Source: Thermoplasmata archaeon (lineage in GTDB: Archaea > Thermoplasmatota > Thermoplasmata > Lutacidiplasmatales > UBA184). Taken from it: a stretch of 64,000 bases of DNA. Below, in pieces: positions 8,818 through 18,200 of the stretch. The DNA is taken from contig JAKIWE010000001.1 in the NCBI GenBank assembly GCA_022750195.1, forward strand, positions 1,157,933 to 1,221,932, read 5' to 3'. Each line of letters starts with the position of its first letter. Position 1 is the stretch's first letter. Made by a program: the position numbers and the translations under genes. The notes under the pieces were generated by a model. It made no database searches, had not been told where the DNA came from, and saw nothing but the letters and a program-made list of their open reading frames with translations.

Positions 8818-10263
8818 TTAGACCGCGAAGAGCCCGGCGGGAAGTCCAAGTTCCCGACGGCGTCGATCGATCCGCCGGCACTCCCGAGCACGCTCACGGC
8901 CCGCGCTCTGCGAGCGCTGTTCGACCTCGACCAGAAGGCGTTCGACCTCTCGCCACGAGCTCCCCCCCCGTGTGCGGCGCCGCTCCGGCTCGTCCTCGGG
9001 ACGAGGAATCGTGAACGAGGTACCTTCGAGCTCGGGGAACGCCTTCTCGAGATCAGCGCGCAACAGCTCCGGGAGCGCTCCTCCCTCCCGCTCCAGCCGA
9101 TCGAGGAATCGGGCGACCCGTGCGTGCGCCCGCCGGAACGGAACGCCGGCGATCACCAGAGCATCGGCGAGCTCGACGGAGGCGGTAGGCTGCGTGCTAC
9201 GCGATTTCTCGGGGAGGAACCGGGCGGTGGCGATCATCGGCGTGAGCACGGCCACCACCCCGAGACCCCGCCGAACGCCGTCGATCAGGAGCGGCTTGCC
9301 GGCCTGTAGATCCCGTTGATACCCGACGGGCAGGCCCTTCAGCAGCGTGAGGTGCGCCACGAGCCGCCCGAGTGCCGGTGCCGCCTCGGCGCGTACGAGC
9401 TCGGCGAGATCGGGATTCCGTTTGTGCGGCATGAGCGAGCTCGTCGTCACAAAGGCGTCGTCGAGGCGCACGCGCCCGACCTCGGGCATGGCCCCCACGA
9501 CGAGCTCCTCGGCGAGCCCGCTCGCGTGCGTCGAGAGTCGAGCGAGAAGGTACAAGGTGTCGGTGGCGAAGTCGCGGTCGCCGGTTGCGTCGAGGGAGGA
9601 GGGATTGACCTTCGGGAAGGCCAACCAGTGGGCCGTGGCCTCCCGGTCGAGCGGCAGCGAACTTCCGGCGATAGCCCCACTACCGAGCGGGGAGGAGTCG
9701 AGGGACTGCCAGAGCTCCGCGAGCCGTTCGACGTCCCGCTGGAACCGGACGGCGTGCGTTGCGAGCCACTGAGCCCAGTACACCCGCTGGGCCGCCTGGA
9801 AGTGGGTCCACCCGGCCACGACGAGGCGCCCGTCGGGAGAGCGAGCCCTCTCGAGCAACGTCTGAACGAGGTCGAGTGCAGCGCCCTCAACGGCGAGCAG
9901 CGCATCCCGGGTGTACAGTGCGAGGTCGGTGGCGACCTGGTCGTTCCGGCTCCTCCCGGTGTGGAGACGCGCGCCCTCCGCGCCCAGCCGACGGGTCAGC
10001 TCGACTTCGACGTTGAGGTGAACGTCCTCGAGCGCCGGGTCGAGCCGAAGACCACCTTTCGCCGCCCGACGCGCCAGCCGCCGCAGCTCGGTCTCGAGGC
10101 GCCGAGCGTTCGCCCGAGGGATGATCCCGGTGGTCCCGAGCATCCGGACGTGGGCCATCGACCCCCAGAGGTCGTAGCCGACGAGGGCCGCGTCCTCGTC
10201 GGTCGAGGCGGAAAAGCGGACCGCCCGGGGGTCAAGCGGCCGGGAGAACCGCTCGCGCAACAC
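8818..10263 (-). CDS. argH: Argininosuccinate lyase
   Basis: Last step of arginine synthesis: argininosuccinate is split into arginine and fumarate. It is a fumarase/aspartase superfamily member. Visible signatures are DVHLNVEVELTRRLG, HTGRSRNDQVATDLALYTRD, GWTHFQAAQRVYWAQW, DSSPLGSGAIAGSSLPLDR and the mobile signature loop TSSLMPHKRNPDLAELVR with its catalytic serine. The 481-residue length is normal. The start is a GTG at 10261-10263, lying 32 bases inside the end of argG, so translation of the two is probably coupled. The last ~50 residues are Arg-rich and less conserved. Confidence 0.96.
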   Translation of the reverse strand: MLRERFSRPLDPRAVRFSASTDEDAALVGYDLWGSMAHVRMLGTTGIIPRANARRLETELRRLARRAAKGGLRLDPALEDVHLNVEVELTRRLGAEGARLHTGRSRNDQVATDLALYTRDALLAVEGAALDLVQTLLERARSPDGRLVVAGWTHFQAAQRVYWAQWLATHAVRFQRDVERLAELWQSLDSSPLGSGAIAGSSLPLDREATAHWLAFPKVNPSSLDATGDRDFATDTLYLLARLSTHASGLAEELVVGAMPEVGRVRLDDAFVTTSSLMPHKRNPDLAELVRAEAAPALGRLVAHLTLLKGLPVGYQRDLQAGKPLLIDGVRRGLGVVAVLTPMIATARFLPEKSRSTQPTASVELADALVIAGVPFRRAHARVARFLDRLEREGGALPELLRADLEKAFPELEGTSFTIPRPEDEPERRRTRGGSSWREVERLLVEVEQRSQSAGRERARECRRIDRRRRELGLPAGLFAV

Positions 10264-11509
10264 CGTCCGATCCGTCCGCGGCGCTCCGGGCCGCCTGGCG
10301 CCGGGCGTACGCGATCTGGTTCGGCAGACCGTAGAGGTGGATGAATCCCACGGCCAGCTCCTGCGGGAACTGGCTCGCCGCCCCGTAGGTCGTGAGCTCC
10401 GGGCGAAGCAGCGAGTACTCCGAGTCGCGGGCGACGACGACCGCGCGCCCTTGGTGGAGCCGGACGGTCACCTCGCCGGTGACGACGCTCTGCGTGGTGG
10501 TCACGAACGCCTGGAGCGCCTCGCGGAGCGGGGAGTACCAGAGCCCTTCGTAGACGAGGTCGGAGAACCGGCGCTCGACCTCGGACTTGAACGAGAGGAG
10601 GTCCCGCGGCAGCGCGAGCCGCTCGAGGGCCCGGTGGGCCTCGATCAACGTGAGCGCGGCGGGGCACTCGTAGGTCTCGCGCGACTTGATGCCGACGACC
10701 CGGTCTTCCACGTGGTCGATCCGTCCGACACCGTGCGCCCCGGCGCGGGCATTCAACTCCCGGACGAGCGCGACGGGGTCGAGCGAGCGGCCGTCCAGGT
10801 GCGTAGGCAGGCCCTGGGCGAAGGTGATCCGAACCTCTTCCGGTTCGTGGGGCCAGCTCTCGGGGTGGCCCGTCCACTCGAACGCGGCTTCGGGAGGGAC
10901 CGAGGCGGGGTCCTCGAGCTGACCGCCCTCGACGCTCCGTCCCCACAGGTTCTCGTCGACCGAGAACGGCGACGCCGGCCCGGTCCGGAGCTCGAGACCT
11001 CGTTGGCGCGCGAACGCGACCTCGTCGTCGCGGTTCATGTTCCATGCGCGGACGGGAGCGACGATGTGAAGTCCGGGGCCAAGCGTGTGGATCGCCACAT
11101 CGAAACGCACTTGGTCGTTCCCTTTCCCGGTGCACCCGTGCGCGACCGTGTCCGCGCCCGAGGCGACCGCGGTCTCAACGAGCGTCCGTGCGATGAGGGG
11201 CCGGGCCAGCGCGGTCGAGAGCGGGTAGACTCCCTGGTAGAGGGCGTTCGCCTGAAGGGCCGGCCAGAGGAACTCGGTAGCGAAGGCGTGTTTCGCATCG
11301 ACGACTAGGGCGTCGGCGGCCCCGTTCCGAAGGGCGCGCTGGGAAGCCCCCTTCAGCTCGCCTTCTTGGCCGACGTCGACGGTCAGCGCGACGACCTCCG
11401 CACCGAGCTTCTCGCCGATCCACGGGATGGCCACCGTGGTGTCCAGCCCTCCCGAATAGGCGAGCACGACGCGGCGTTTCGGCGCGGTAGGCAACTCGGG
11501 TTCGGTCAT
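10232..11509 (-). CDS. argG: Argininosuccinate synthase
   Basis: ATP-dependent joining of citrulline and aspartate to argininosuccinate. The N-terminal pyrophosphatase loop is plain (VVLAYSGGLDTTVAIPWI, residues about 14-31). It is followed by ALTVDVGQEGELKGASQRAL, VAHGCTGKGNDQVRFDVA and, later, IDHVEDRVVGIKSRETYECP. The ATG at 11509 overlaps the argB stop as ATGA, giving 425 residues. A longer reading frame upstream only shadows argB. The C-terminal ~30 residues (Ala/Arg-rich) are an extension. Confidence 0.97.
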   Translation of the reverse strand: MTEPELPTAPKRRVVLAYSGGLDTTVAIPWIGEKLGAEVVALTVDVGQEGELKGASQRALRNGAADALVVDAKHAFATEFLWPALQANALYQGVYPLSTALARPLIARTLVETAVASGADTVAHGCTGKGNDQVRFDVAIHTLGPGLHIVAPVRAWNMNRDDEVAFARQRGLELRTGPASPFSVDENLWGRSVEGGQLEDPASVPPEAAFEWTGHPESWPHEPEEVRITFAQGLPTHLDGRSLDPVALVRELNARAGAHGVGRIDHVEDRVVGIKSRETYECPAALTLIEAHRALERLALPRDLLSFKSEVERRFSDLVYEGLWYSPLREALQAFVTTTQSVVTGEVTVRLHQGRAVVVARDSEYSLLRPELTTYGAASQFPQELAVGFIHLYGLPNQIAYARRQAARSAADGSDGVARAVLPAA

Positions 11510-12315
11510 GTGGATCCGTGAAGAGGCGGGGCGACGCGTGCCAGGCCGGTCCCTCGGCCCAACCAGGTCCCACCCACCGGCGAGGCGTGCGCGGCGTCGA
11601 GACCCTCCGCGCTCCCGATCCAAGCCGCCGAGGCGCCGTCGAGCAGTCCGCGCTGGACGGCCTCGAGCTTGGGAACCATCCCTCCGCGCGCGGTGCCGTC
11701 GCTCAGGCACCGACGCAACTCGGCGAGCGTCAATGTGTCGAAGCGCTCGCCCCGAGTCGAGAGGACCCCGTCGACGTCGGTCACCAGGAGCAGCTCGGCG
11801 TGGAGCGCCGCCGCGATGGCGGCGGCCGCGTGGTCGGCGTTGACGTTGAACAGGCGGTGTTCGGCGCCCACTCCGATGGGGGCGACGACCGGCGTCCAGC
11901 CTTCCGAGAGCAACGTGCCGAGGAGGCGAACATGGACCCCGATCGGCCGCCCGACCGACCCGAGACTCCCGGGGGGTTCGCCGTCGGGCACGACGCTCAG
12001 CATCCCGCTGGAAACGCCCGCGAGACCGACGGCCGGGATCCCCGACGCCTCGAAGGCGGCGACGAGGCGAGCGTTGATGCGACCCGCCAGCACTTCGACG
12101 ACCACATCGAGCATCGCCGGGGACGTCACTCGTTGACCGCGGTGCCATTCGACCGAGAGGCCGAGAGCGCGCGCGCGATCGGTGACCTCGTCGCCCCCGC
12201 CGTGAACGATCACGACCGGCGTGCCCGCGTGCAGTGTGGATCGGACGAACCCCACCAGGCGTTCGAGCTCCGGGCCCGAGGTGAGCTCGCGTCCTCCGAC
12301 CTTGATGACCAACAT
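11506..12315 (-). CDS. argB: Acetylglutamate kinase
   Basis: Amino-acid kinase family enzyme phosphorylating N-acetylglutamate. Motifs: MLVIKVGGREL at the start, VVIVHGGGDEVTDRARALGL for the phosphate-binding glycine loop, FNVNADHAAAAIAAALHAEL and LLVTDVDGVLS for the nucleotide side, and ARGGMVPKLEAVQRGLLDGA near the C-terminus. The ATG at 12315 starts directly at the conserved beta strand and gives 269 residues; the 22-residue upstream extension is not conserved-looking. In archaea this family also includes the LysW-dependent LysZ. The neighbouring argJ and the absence of a lysW gene favour the acetyl route. Confidence 0.9.
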   Translation of the reverse strand: MLVIKVGGRELTSGPELERLVGFVRSTLHAGTPVVIVHGGGDEVTDRARALGLSVEWHRGQRVTSPAMLDVVVEVLAGRINARLVAAFEASGIPAVGLAGVSSGMLSVVPDGEPPGSLGSVGRPIGVHVRLLGTLLSEGWTPVVAPIGVGAEHRLFNVNADHAAAAIAAALHAELLLVTDVDGVLSTRGERFDTLTLAELRRCLSDGTARGGMVPKLEAVQRGLLDGASAAWIGSAEGLDAAHASPVGGTWLGRGTGLARVAPPLHGST

Positions 12316-12329
12316 CTCCGGCTCGCTCC

Positions 12330-13553
12330 TCAGGTGCGGTACGCCGCGTTGATCTGGACGTAGCTGAAGGAGAGGTCGCATCCCCAGGCGGTGGCGTGCG
12401 CGGTCCCTTCGTGCAGGCGGACATCGAGCGTGACCTCCGAGAGCCGATGCAGGAGGTCGCGTACTTTCGCGCCGCCGCCGTTCTCGAGGCCGGGAGCCGG
12501 CCGGCCCTCGACGATGAGCGGGACGGAGTGGCGAGGCCGCGCGATCGCCACGTCGAGCTTGTCCGGATCCAGCTGGGCGCCGGAGTAGCCGAGCGCGCAG
12601 GCGATGCGCCCTACATTCGGGTCCGCGCCGAACAGCGCGGCCTTGACCAGCGTCGAGCTGACGACCGCACGGGCGGCCTGGCGTGCCTGGACTAGGTCCC
12701 GGGCCCCATGCACGGCCACGGTGAGCAACTTGGTCGCCCCCTCGCCGTCGCGCGCGACCTGGCGGGCCAGGGACTCCAGGACCCCGCCGACCGCGGCCCG
12801 GAACGAGGCGTCCTTCTCCGCGGCTCGGCCGCCGGCCGCGCCGTTCGCGAGGAGGTAGATCGTGTCGTTGGTGCTCGTGTCGCCGTCGACGTTGACCATG
12901 TTGAACGTCCGGTCGCTCTCCGTCGCCAGGAGCTCGCCGAGACCCTCGGGCGTAGCTCGCGCATCGGTGGTCAGGAACGCGAGGGTCGTGGCGTGGGGTG
13001 GACCCATGCGCGGGGCGATCATCCCACTGCCCTTCGCGATCCCTCCGACGTGGACCACCGTGCCGTCGGCGAGTCGCGCGCGGAGGGCGGCCACCTTGGC
13101 CCGGGTATCGGTCGTGAGGATCGCCTGAGCCGCGCGAGCGTCCGCGTCGGCGCCTCGGGAAAGGTCGCCGCGAAGCGACGGGATGGCGGCCAAGACCTTC
13201 GGAAGGGGCATCCGCGGTCCGATGACCCCGGTGCAGGCCGGAAGGAGCGTGCCTGTCGGAACCCCCAGCCCCTCGGCGGAGGCCACGAGCCAGGCGTCGG
13301 TGTCGGAGATGCCTTCCGGGCCGGTCATCGCGTTCGCGACGCCCGAGAGCGCCACGATCCCACGGAGGTTCGCGGGCGTCGCGCGCAGCAGCCGTTCGCC
13401 GACCACCACCGGGGCCGCGCGGACGAGGTTCGTCGTGAACACGCCCGCTCCCGTGGTAGGGCGGTCGCTCAGGATCGCCGCGAGGTCGGGGCGACCGGAT
13501 CGTTTCACACCGGCGCGAACGCCCCCGGCCCGGTAGCCCCGCGGTGCGGTCAC
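12330..13553 (-). CDS. argJ: Glutamate N-acetyltransferase / amino-acid acetyltransferase
   Basis: ArgJ moves the acetyl group from N-acetylornithine to glutamate, closing the acetyl cycle; some members also use acetyl-CoA. The self-cleavage region is visible: HVGGIAKGSGMIAPRMGPPH then ATTLAFLTTDA, with the A-T bond before the nucleophilic threonine. Also present are VNVDGDTSTNDTIYLLANG and KAALFGADPNVGRI. The start is GTG 13553, giving 407 residues, the usual size. Fourteen bases separate it from argB and 28 from argC. Upstream in-frame residues are antisense-type junk. Its presence shows the linear/cyclic acetyl pathway rather than the LysW pathway. Confidence 0.94.
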   Translation of the reverse strand: MTAPRGYRAGGVRAGVKRSGRPDLAAILSDRPTTGAGVFTTNLVRAAPVVVGERLLRATPANLRGIVALSGVANAMTGPEGISDTDAWLVASAEGLGVPTGTLLPACTGVIGPRMPLPKVLAAIPSLRGDLSRGADADARAAQAILTTDTRAKVAALRARLADGTVVHVGGIAKGSGMIAPRMGPPHATTLAFLTTDARATPEGLGELLATESDRTFNMVNVDGDTSTNDTIYLLANGAAGGRAAEKDASFRAAVGGVLESLARQVARDGEGATKLLTVAVHGARDLVQARQAARAVVSSTLVKAALFGADPNVGRIACALGYSGAQLDPDKLDVAIARPRHSVPLIVEGRPAPGLENGGGAKVRDLLHRLSEVTLDVRLHEGTAHATAWGCDLSFSYVQINAAYRT

Positions 13554-13581
13554 TCCGCCCAGGATCGGGCGCAGAGTCGGG

Positions 13582-14595
13582 TCAGACGCCAAAGCCGGAG
13601 ATCTCGAGGCCGGTCCGCTCGTCGAAGCCGAAGAGCACGTTCGCGTTCTGGACGGCCTGGGCCGCCCCGCCCTTGCCGAGATTGTCGAGAGCGCTGAAGA
13701 CGACCGGAGCGTCGCCGACCTGGGTCGCCGACAGGTAACACCGGTTCGTCCCCGTCGCCCAGGGGAGCTTCGGTACGCCCCCGACCCGGACGAACGGGCT
13801 CCCACGGTAGACGCTGGTGTAGAGCTCCGCGAGCGAGGTCGACGTCGTAGAGGAGCTCAGCGTCGGGTAGATGGAACAGAGGATGCCTCGCACCAACGGC
13901 ACGAGGTGCGGGACGAAGGTGATCGTCGGCGGCTCGGGTCCGACCTGGGCGAGGACCGTGCGGATCTCCGGGAGATGGCGGTGGACTGGGAGACCGTAAG
14001 GGACGACCGAGAGCGCCGCCTCGGGATGGTGGCTGGCCGCCGTCGGCGCAGCGCCTGCTCCGGAGGAGCCGCTCTTCGCGTCGACGACCACGGGTCCGGT
14101 GAGCAGGTCGTGGCGGACGAGCGGCCAGAGGGCGAGCAGCGTCGCGGTAGCGTAACAGCCGGGATTGGCGACGAGCCGCGCCGAGCGTAGCCGCTCCCGG
14201 AACAGCTCTGGGAGCCCGTAGACCGCCTCGGCGAGGTGGGACTGGTCGGCATGGTCGGCGCCGTACGTGGCCCGGAACACGTTCGCGTCGGTGAACCGGT
14301 AGTCCGGGCCTAGATCGATGACGCGGACCCCTCGATCGAGCAGCGCTCCGACGATCTTCATCGACGAGAGCGCCGGCTCGGCGACGAACGCGAGGTCGGT
14401 GTCGACACGCTGGGGGTCGGATTCGAACTTCAGTTCGACCGAACGCTCGAGGTTCGGGTGGACCTCGCCGACCGTCCGTTCGGCGTGCGAACGGCAGAAG
14501 ACCTGAGCGACCTCGATCTTAGGGTGCAGGCTCAGGAGCCGGAGGAGCTCTCCCCCAAGGTACCCGCTAGCACCGAGTACCGCCGCGCGAACCAT
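13582..14595 (-). CDS. argC: N-acetyl-gamma-glutamyl-phosphate reductase
   Basis: NADPH-dependent reduction of acetylglutamyl phosphate to the semialdehyde. The N-terminal Rossmann motif is VRAAVLGASGYLGGELLRLL; the catalytic cysteine is in RLVANPGCYATATLLAL. DAKSGSSGAGAAPTAASHH, YGLPVHRHLPEI and FVPHLVPLVRGILCSIY are family blocks. The 337 residues from ATG 14595 match the family. It is the first true biosynthetic gene of the minus-strand arginine operon, ten bases after the ACT-domain gene. Confidence 0.95.
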   Translation of the reverse strand: MVRAAVLGASGYLGGELLRLLSLHPKIEVAQVFCRSHAERTVGEVHPNLERSVELKFESDPQRVDTDLAFVAEPALSSMKIVGALLDRGVRVIDLGPDYRFTDANVFRATYGADHADQSHLAEAVYGLPELFRERLRSARLVANPGCYATATLLALWPLVRHDLLTGPVVVDAKSGSSGAGAAPTAASHHPEAALSVVPYGLPVHRHLPEIRTVLAQVGPEPPTITFVPHLVPLVRGILCSIYPTLSSSTTSTSLAELYTSVYRGSPFVRVGGVPKLPWATGTNRCYLSATQVGDAPVVFSALDNLGKGGAAQAVQNANVLFGFDERTGLEISGFGV

Positions 14596-14605
14596 CTCGT
14601 TCCGT

Positions 14606-15391
14606 TCATCGGTGATACCGACGCTTTGGGCTTGAAGCTGGTGTCCCCGCCGAGGCGCGGCGGGGAACTTCGTGTTCCGTGCGCGACGATTCCCCGGCGG
14701 CGGAAGCGAACGTCGGCAGCGGAGCGAGCAGGCGGGAGAGGGTCGTGAACGCCGGGATCACGTCCCGGTCCCGGAAGACGAGGATCGAATCGGCGTGCAC
14801 GCTCACGGTCTCGAGCGCGTTGATCCCGCGTCGGAACAGCTCGTCCGCCATCAACGCGAGAACACCCGGCGTCTCCGATACTTCCGGGTGCCCCCGGAAC
14901 GCGAGCAGGCTGAGGCCCCTCTCGACTCCGAGCCGCTTCGACTCGGGGACCTCCTCGAGCAACGCCGGCAGCAGGTTCTCCTCGCAGAGCACCGTCACCG
15001 CGCGCGTACCTTGAAAGATCTCGAACAGCCGGCTGCCGCTCGCTTCCTCGACGGCTCGACGTCCCCGCGCGAGCACGGCGTCGAGGACGGTCCAGTCGTC
15101 GTCGAGCCGAAGGAGCGCGACATGCGAGTGCACCTCGAGCTGGCTCCGTCGCACGATCTCCCGGACGGCTGGTAATCCCTCCGGACTCGCGCTGCCCGCC
15201 CGCTGGTACCGGGCGCAGGCGACGGTGAGGGCCTCCAAGCTGGAGTGGCCGTGCTCCTCCTGGATCTTCCGGGCAAGGGCGGCGTAGTTCACGAGGTCGT
15301 CGCGCACGGCCTCGCGGATGCTCGGGTGCTGCTCGATGTACTCACGGGCGACCTCGGCGAGCGAGGTGGCCCGGGTCCGCGGCGGCCCCAC
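14606..15391 (-). CDS. Tandem ACT-domain protein (paralogue 2) heading the arginine operon
   Basis: This is the same architecture as the gene at 7452-8249. The N-terminal helical part has REYIEQHPSIREAVRDDLVN and YAALARKI. A degenerate ACT unit follows from SQLEVHSHVALLRLDDDW, then an aspartokinase-type ACT domain (SETPGVLALMADELFRRGIN, ALETVSVHADSILVF). The start is GTG 15391; 261 residues. The C-terminal ~40 residues are low complexity. It sits ten bases before argC in the same direction, so it is probably co-transcribed and may sense arginine or a related amino acid (inference). Neither a catalytic domain nor a convincing DNA-binding helix-turn-helix is evident, although the N-terminal segment could be one. 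Confidence 0.75.
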   Translation of the reverse strand: MGPPRTRATSLAEVAREYIEQHPSIREAVRDDLVNYAALARKIQEEHGHSSLEALTVACARYQRAGSASPEGLPAVREIVRRSQLEVHSHVALLRLDDDWTVLDAVLARGRRAVEEASGSRLFEIFQGTRAVTVLCEENLLPALLEEVPESKRLGVERGLSLLAFRGHPEVSETPGVLALMADELFRRGINALETVSVHADSILVFRDRDVIPAFTTLSRLLAPLPTFASAAGESSRTEHEVPRRASAGTPASSPKRRYHR

Positions 15392-15443
15392 GAGAGAGCC
15401 GGAGCGGTTGCGCCCTAAAGGAGATTGCCGGGGCTAGCCCGCG

Positions 15444-18119
15444 TTACGCGCTGGTGTCGAGCGAAGCCCCGCAGGTAGGGCACGTGAGCGTCCCAGGGGC
15501 CACGACCGTATGGCACACCGGGCAAGCGAAACTTCCGACCCGCCCGTCCCAGCTCGGGGCGGGGCCGGGTGGCTCGAGGACATGGTCAGGAATCGTAGCG
15601 GGAGCGGGCGTCCCGCTCGGGAGTTCCGGCTCCACTTCCATGTCGTCCGCCGATCCCGGAGGGGGACTCGCAGGAGGCAACTCGACCGCCGGCTCGGCTC
15701 TCGGAGGGACCGGCGTTGTGGCGATTCCCGGGCTCGACCGGTTCGCCGAGCTCGCGACCACGCGCGTCCCGGACGAGGGGCTCCCGGGCGGCGGGGGCGG
15801 GCGTGGTCCCTGGGTTCGCGGAGCGGCCGCGGCTCGGGCGCGCGCCGCGCGAGCGCGCGCGCGCTTGTGGCGGAACTCTCCGATCCCGTACGCGATCCCG
15901 ACCGCCAGGGCCAGGATGATTGCGAACCCGATCACGTTGTACGGGTAGACGTGCAACGCCGCGAGGAATCCGGCCAGGCTCTCGAGATTGACGTCGACCG
16001 AGGACGTAGTGCTCCCGAAGTACCCGTTCGACTGGACGAGCGCCGTAACGGTCGCGTGGCTCCCGAAATAGCAGCCGGGAAGGGCGAGGCTGGTCACAGC
16101 CCCGCCGGAGGCGTTGGTGGAGAAGGTCGCCGTCGCGAACGAGCCACCGCAGGGGCCCGAGTAGCCACCCTCCGCGGCGAGGGTGAACAGTACGGGAAGG
16201 TTCGCGATCGGTCGGTGACTCGAAAGGTTGAGCACCGTAACCGTCACGCTGAGCGAGCCGCCGGGAAGCACGGGCGACGGCGTGGCCACGAGCGAGACGT
16301 TCACGAACGTCGACACGATGTCCAGGTAGAGCGTGAGCGCGCGGGGGGACCCCCAACCGGTCACGTCGTCCCAGCCGGCGACCGCGGGTCCAAGGCAGTT
16401 GGCACCTTGGGTGATGTCGACGAGGCCGGCGCCGGCGGTGCCGTTCGCCTCGGCCGCGCCGAGGACGTAGAGCCGGGGCGACAGGAAGCCGAGCTTCTCG
16501 CCCGAGACCGCGTCCATCTCCGTCACGAGTCCCGCCCACATCGGGGTGGCGAAGCTCGTCCCTTGGCCGGCGCGCGACGAGCCGTTGTAGAAGAAGAAGT
16601 TCCGATTCGACGGTCCGGCGACGTCCGGTATCCCCCGGAACCCATGCGCCCGGATCGGTCCGGCGGCTGAGCCCACGAGCTGCCACGAAGGGTCCGGATA
16701 CGCCGTCGAGTAGCCGCCTCCCGAGTCGTTCCACGCCGGTTCGCTCGAGAGTCCCGTCACCTGCCCGAGGGCGTCCTGCGCGAGGACAGGAGCCGTCCCA
16801 CCGACCGCCAGCACGTCCGGGGAAGCGGCGGGGAACTGTGGGGACGGTCCGCCGGTACACGACGTCTTCGTGTCCCCGGCGTTGTCCCCGGAGGCCGCGA
16901 GCAGGGTGATCCCACGATTGGCCGCCATCGCGAACTGCATCGCGAACGCAGCCTGGAACGACGGGTCCGAATTGTCGGGGGTGCCGAACGACATCGAGAT
17001 CGCCCGGACGCTCGTGAGGGAGTTCACCGCGGTGTTGAGCGCGTCCTCGAGCGAGGCGTCGGTCGGCGAGTAGTTGTTGGCCTGCGGCCCGTCCGGGGCG
17101 TGGACGGCGTAGAGGGTCGCGCCCGGAGCCATCGAGCCGGCCCATTCGAGGTCGAGGGTCAGCTCGAGCGGGGCCGCGCTCGGGTCGCTGTCGGAGGAGG
17201 AAGAGGCCGACGGAGCCCCGTCGACCGGGACGTCGGAATAGTGGATTACTGGGAACTCGGACGGGTAGAAGTTCGCGAAGAACCCGTTGATGTCCGCCGG
17301 GTCGTAGCCGTCGCCCCAGAGCAGGAGCGCGATCCCTTCGCCTTGGGCGTAGTGGGGCGTGGCCGAGACATTGTAGAGCCCGCTGAGGTCGTACACCATC
17401 CGGGCGGAGGACGGCGTGACGAAGTCCGTGCTCCGCGAGGGAGTCACCGCTCGTGGACCTTGCGCCGCCGACGGCAGGGCCGCGGGAGCATAGGGGATGG
17501 TGAACTGCGAGAAGCCGTACGTCAGGCCGGAGACCGAAGCTACCTCGCTGGCGAACGGGGTGGGGAGGGTCGGAGGGCTGGCGGGGAAAGTCACCGGCCG
17601 CCCACCCCAGCTGCCCTGGAGGAGCGAAGTCCCGAACGCGGCGCCGAGGGCGGAGGCTGTCCCGGTGACGGTGAGGGAGAGACGGTCCGGCCACGCGTGG
17701 AGCACCGTGATGCCTCGAGCGGTGAAGTACGACGTGAGGGACGCGTACGCCGGGGGAGTGAGGCCGAACCGGTCCGCCACCGCTCCGACGCTGAGCCCCA
17801 CTGCTCCGGGCGTCGGCGTCTGGAAGAACGACGGATTCGATGGCCAGAGCTGCAGGCTGACCGTTAGGTTTCCCACCGCGGCCCGTGCGTTCGGGACGTC
17901 GCTGAGGTACGTCGGGGAGAACCCGCTTCGGAGCGCCCACGGGACTTTCAGCGCCTCGGGGAGCGCCGCCGCCTGGGTCGAGACCGCGGCCGAGATCGAT
18001 CGCCCCGACCCTTCGCCGTGGGACGCGGGGTGCACCGCCGACGCGAACGGGGCCGAACTCAGCAGGGTTAGGACGGCGAGGAAGACGACCAGTGCGCCGC
18101 GCAGGAACGAGAAACGCAT
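15444..18119 (-). CDS. Membrane-anchored sedolisin (S53) peptidase 1 with cytoplasmic zinc ribbon
   Basis: Secreted serine-carboxyl peptidase, a family usually active at acid pH. Order: signal peptide (1-28, LRGALVVFLAVLTLLSS); pro-kumamolisin activation domain (about 45-190); S53 domain (about 230-600). Catalytic residues: Glu319 and Asp323 in ELTLDLEW, and Ser522 in GQGTSFATPMWAG. TLLAASGDNAGDTK supplies the oxyanion Asp. Two Ig-like segments follow, then one transmembrane span (about 728-752, VIGFAIILALAVGIAYGIG), a basic stop-transfer and a Pro-rich tail. The tail ends in a ribbon, CPVCHTVVAPGTLTCPTC (C-x2-C-x10-C-x2-C). Type I topology would place the ribbon in the cytoplasm, which is unusual for this family. 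Confidence 0.9.
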   Translation of the reverse strand: MRFSFLRGALVVFLAVLTLLSSAPFASAVHPASHGEGSGRSISAAVSTQAAALPEALKVPWALRSGFSPTYLSDVPNARAAVGNLTVSLQLWPSNPSFFQTPTPGAVGLSVGAVADRFGLTPPAYASLTSYFTARGITVLHAWPDRLSLTVTGTASALGAAFGTSLLQGSWGGRPVTFPASPPTLPTPFASEVASVSGLTYGFSQFTIPYAPAALPSAAQGPRAVTPSRSTDFVTPSSARMVYDLSGLYNVSATPHYAQGEGIALLLWGDGYDPADINGFFANFYPSEFPVIHYSDVPVDGAPSASSSSDSDPSAAPLELTLDLEWAGSMAPGATLYAVHAPDGPQANNYSPTDASLEDALNTAVNSLTSVRAISMSFGTPDNSDPSFQAAFAMQFAMAANRGITLLAASGDNAGDTKTSCTGGPSPQFPAASPDVLAVGGTAPVLAQDALGQVTGLSSEPAWNDSGGGYSTAYPDPSWQLVGSAAGPIRAHGFRGIPDVAGPSNRNFFFYNGSSRAGQGTSFATPMWAGLVTEMDAVSGEKLGFLSPRLYVLGAAEANGTAGAGLVDITQGANCLGPAVAGWDDVTGWGSPRALTLYLDIVSTFVNVSLVATPSPVLPGGSLSVTVTVLNLSSHRPIANLPVLFTLAAEGGYSGPCGGSFATATFSTNASGGAVTSLALPGCYFGSHATVTALVQSNGYFGSTTSSVDVNLESLAGFLAALHVYPYNVIGFAIILALAVGIAYGIGEFRHKRARARAARARAAAAPRTQGPRPPPPPGSPSSGTRVVASSANRSSPGIATTPVPPRAEPAVELPPASPPPGSADDMEVEPELPSGTPAPATIPDHVLEPPGPAPSWDGRVGSFACPVCHTVVAPGTLTCPTCGASLDTSA

Positions 18120-18200
18120 CGAACGAGGCGTGAATAGGAGGCGGGGGTCTAAGGCGTTTCCATCGGATTCCCACCCGATCGTAACGATCGGGCCGACCGG

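Noticed and set aside
11510..12424. N-terminal extension of argG in the same frame
   Set aside because: Covers argB on the same strand, and conserved ArgG sequence starts only after ATG 11509, which overlaps the argB stop as ATGA.
11506..14595. LysW-dependent lysine/arginine pathway
   Set aside because: No lysW-like small acidic gene, and argJ, argG and argH are present, so the acetyl arginine route is the better reading.
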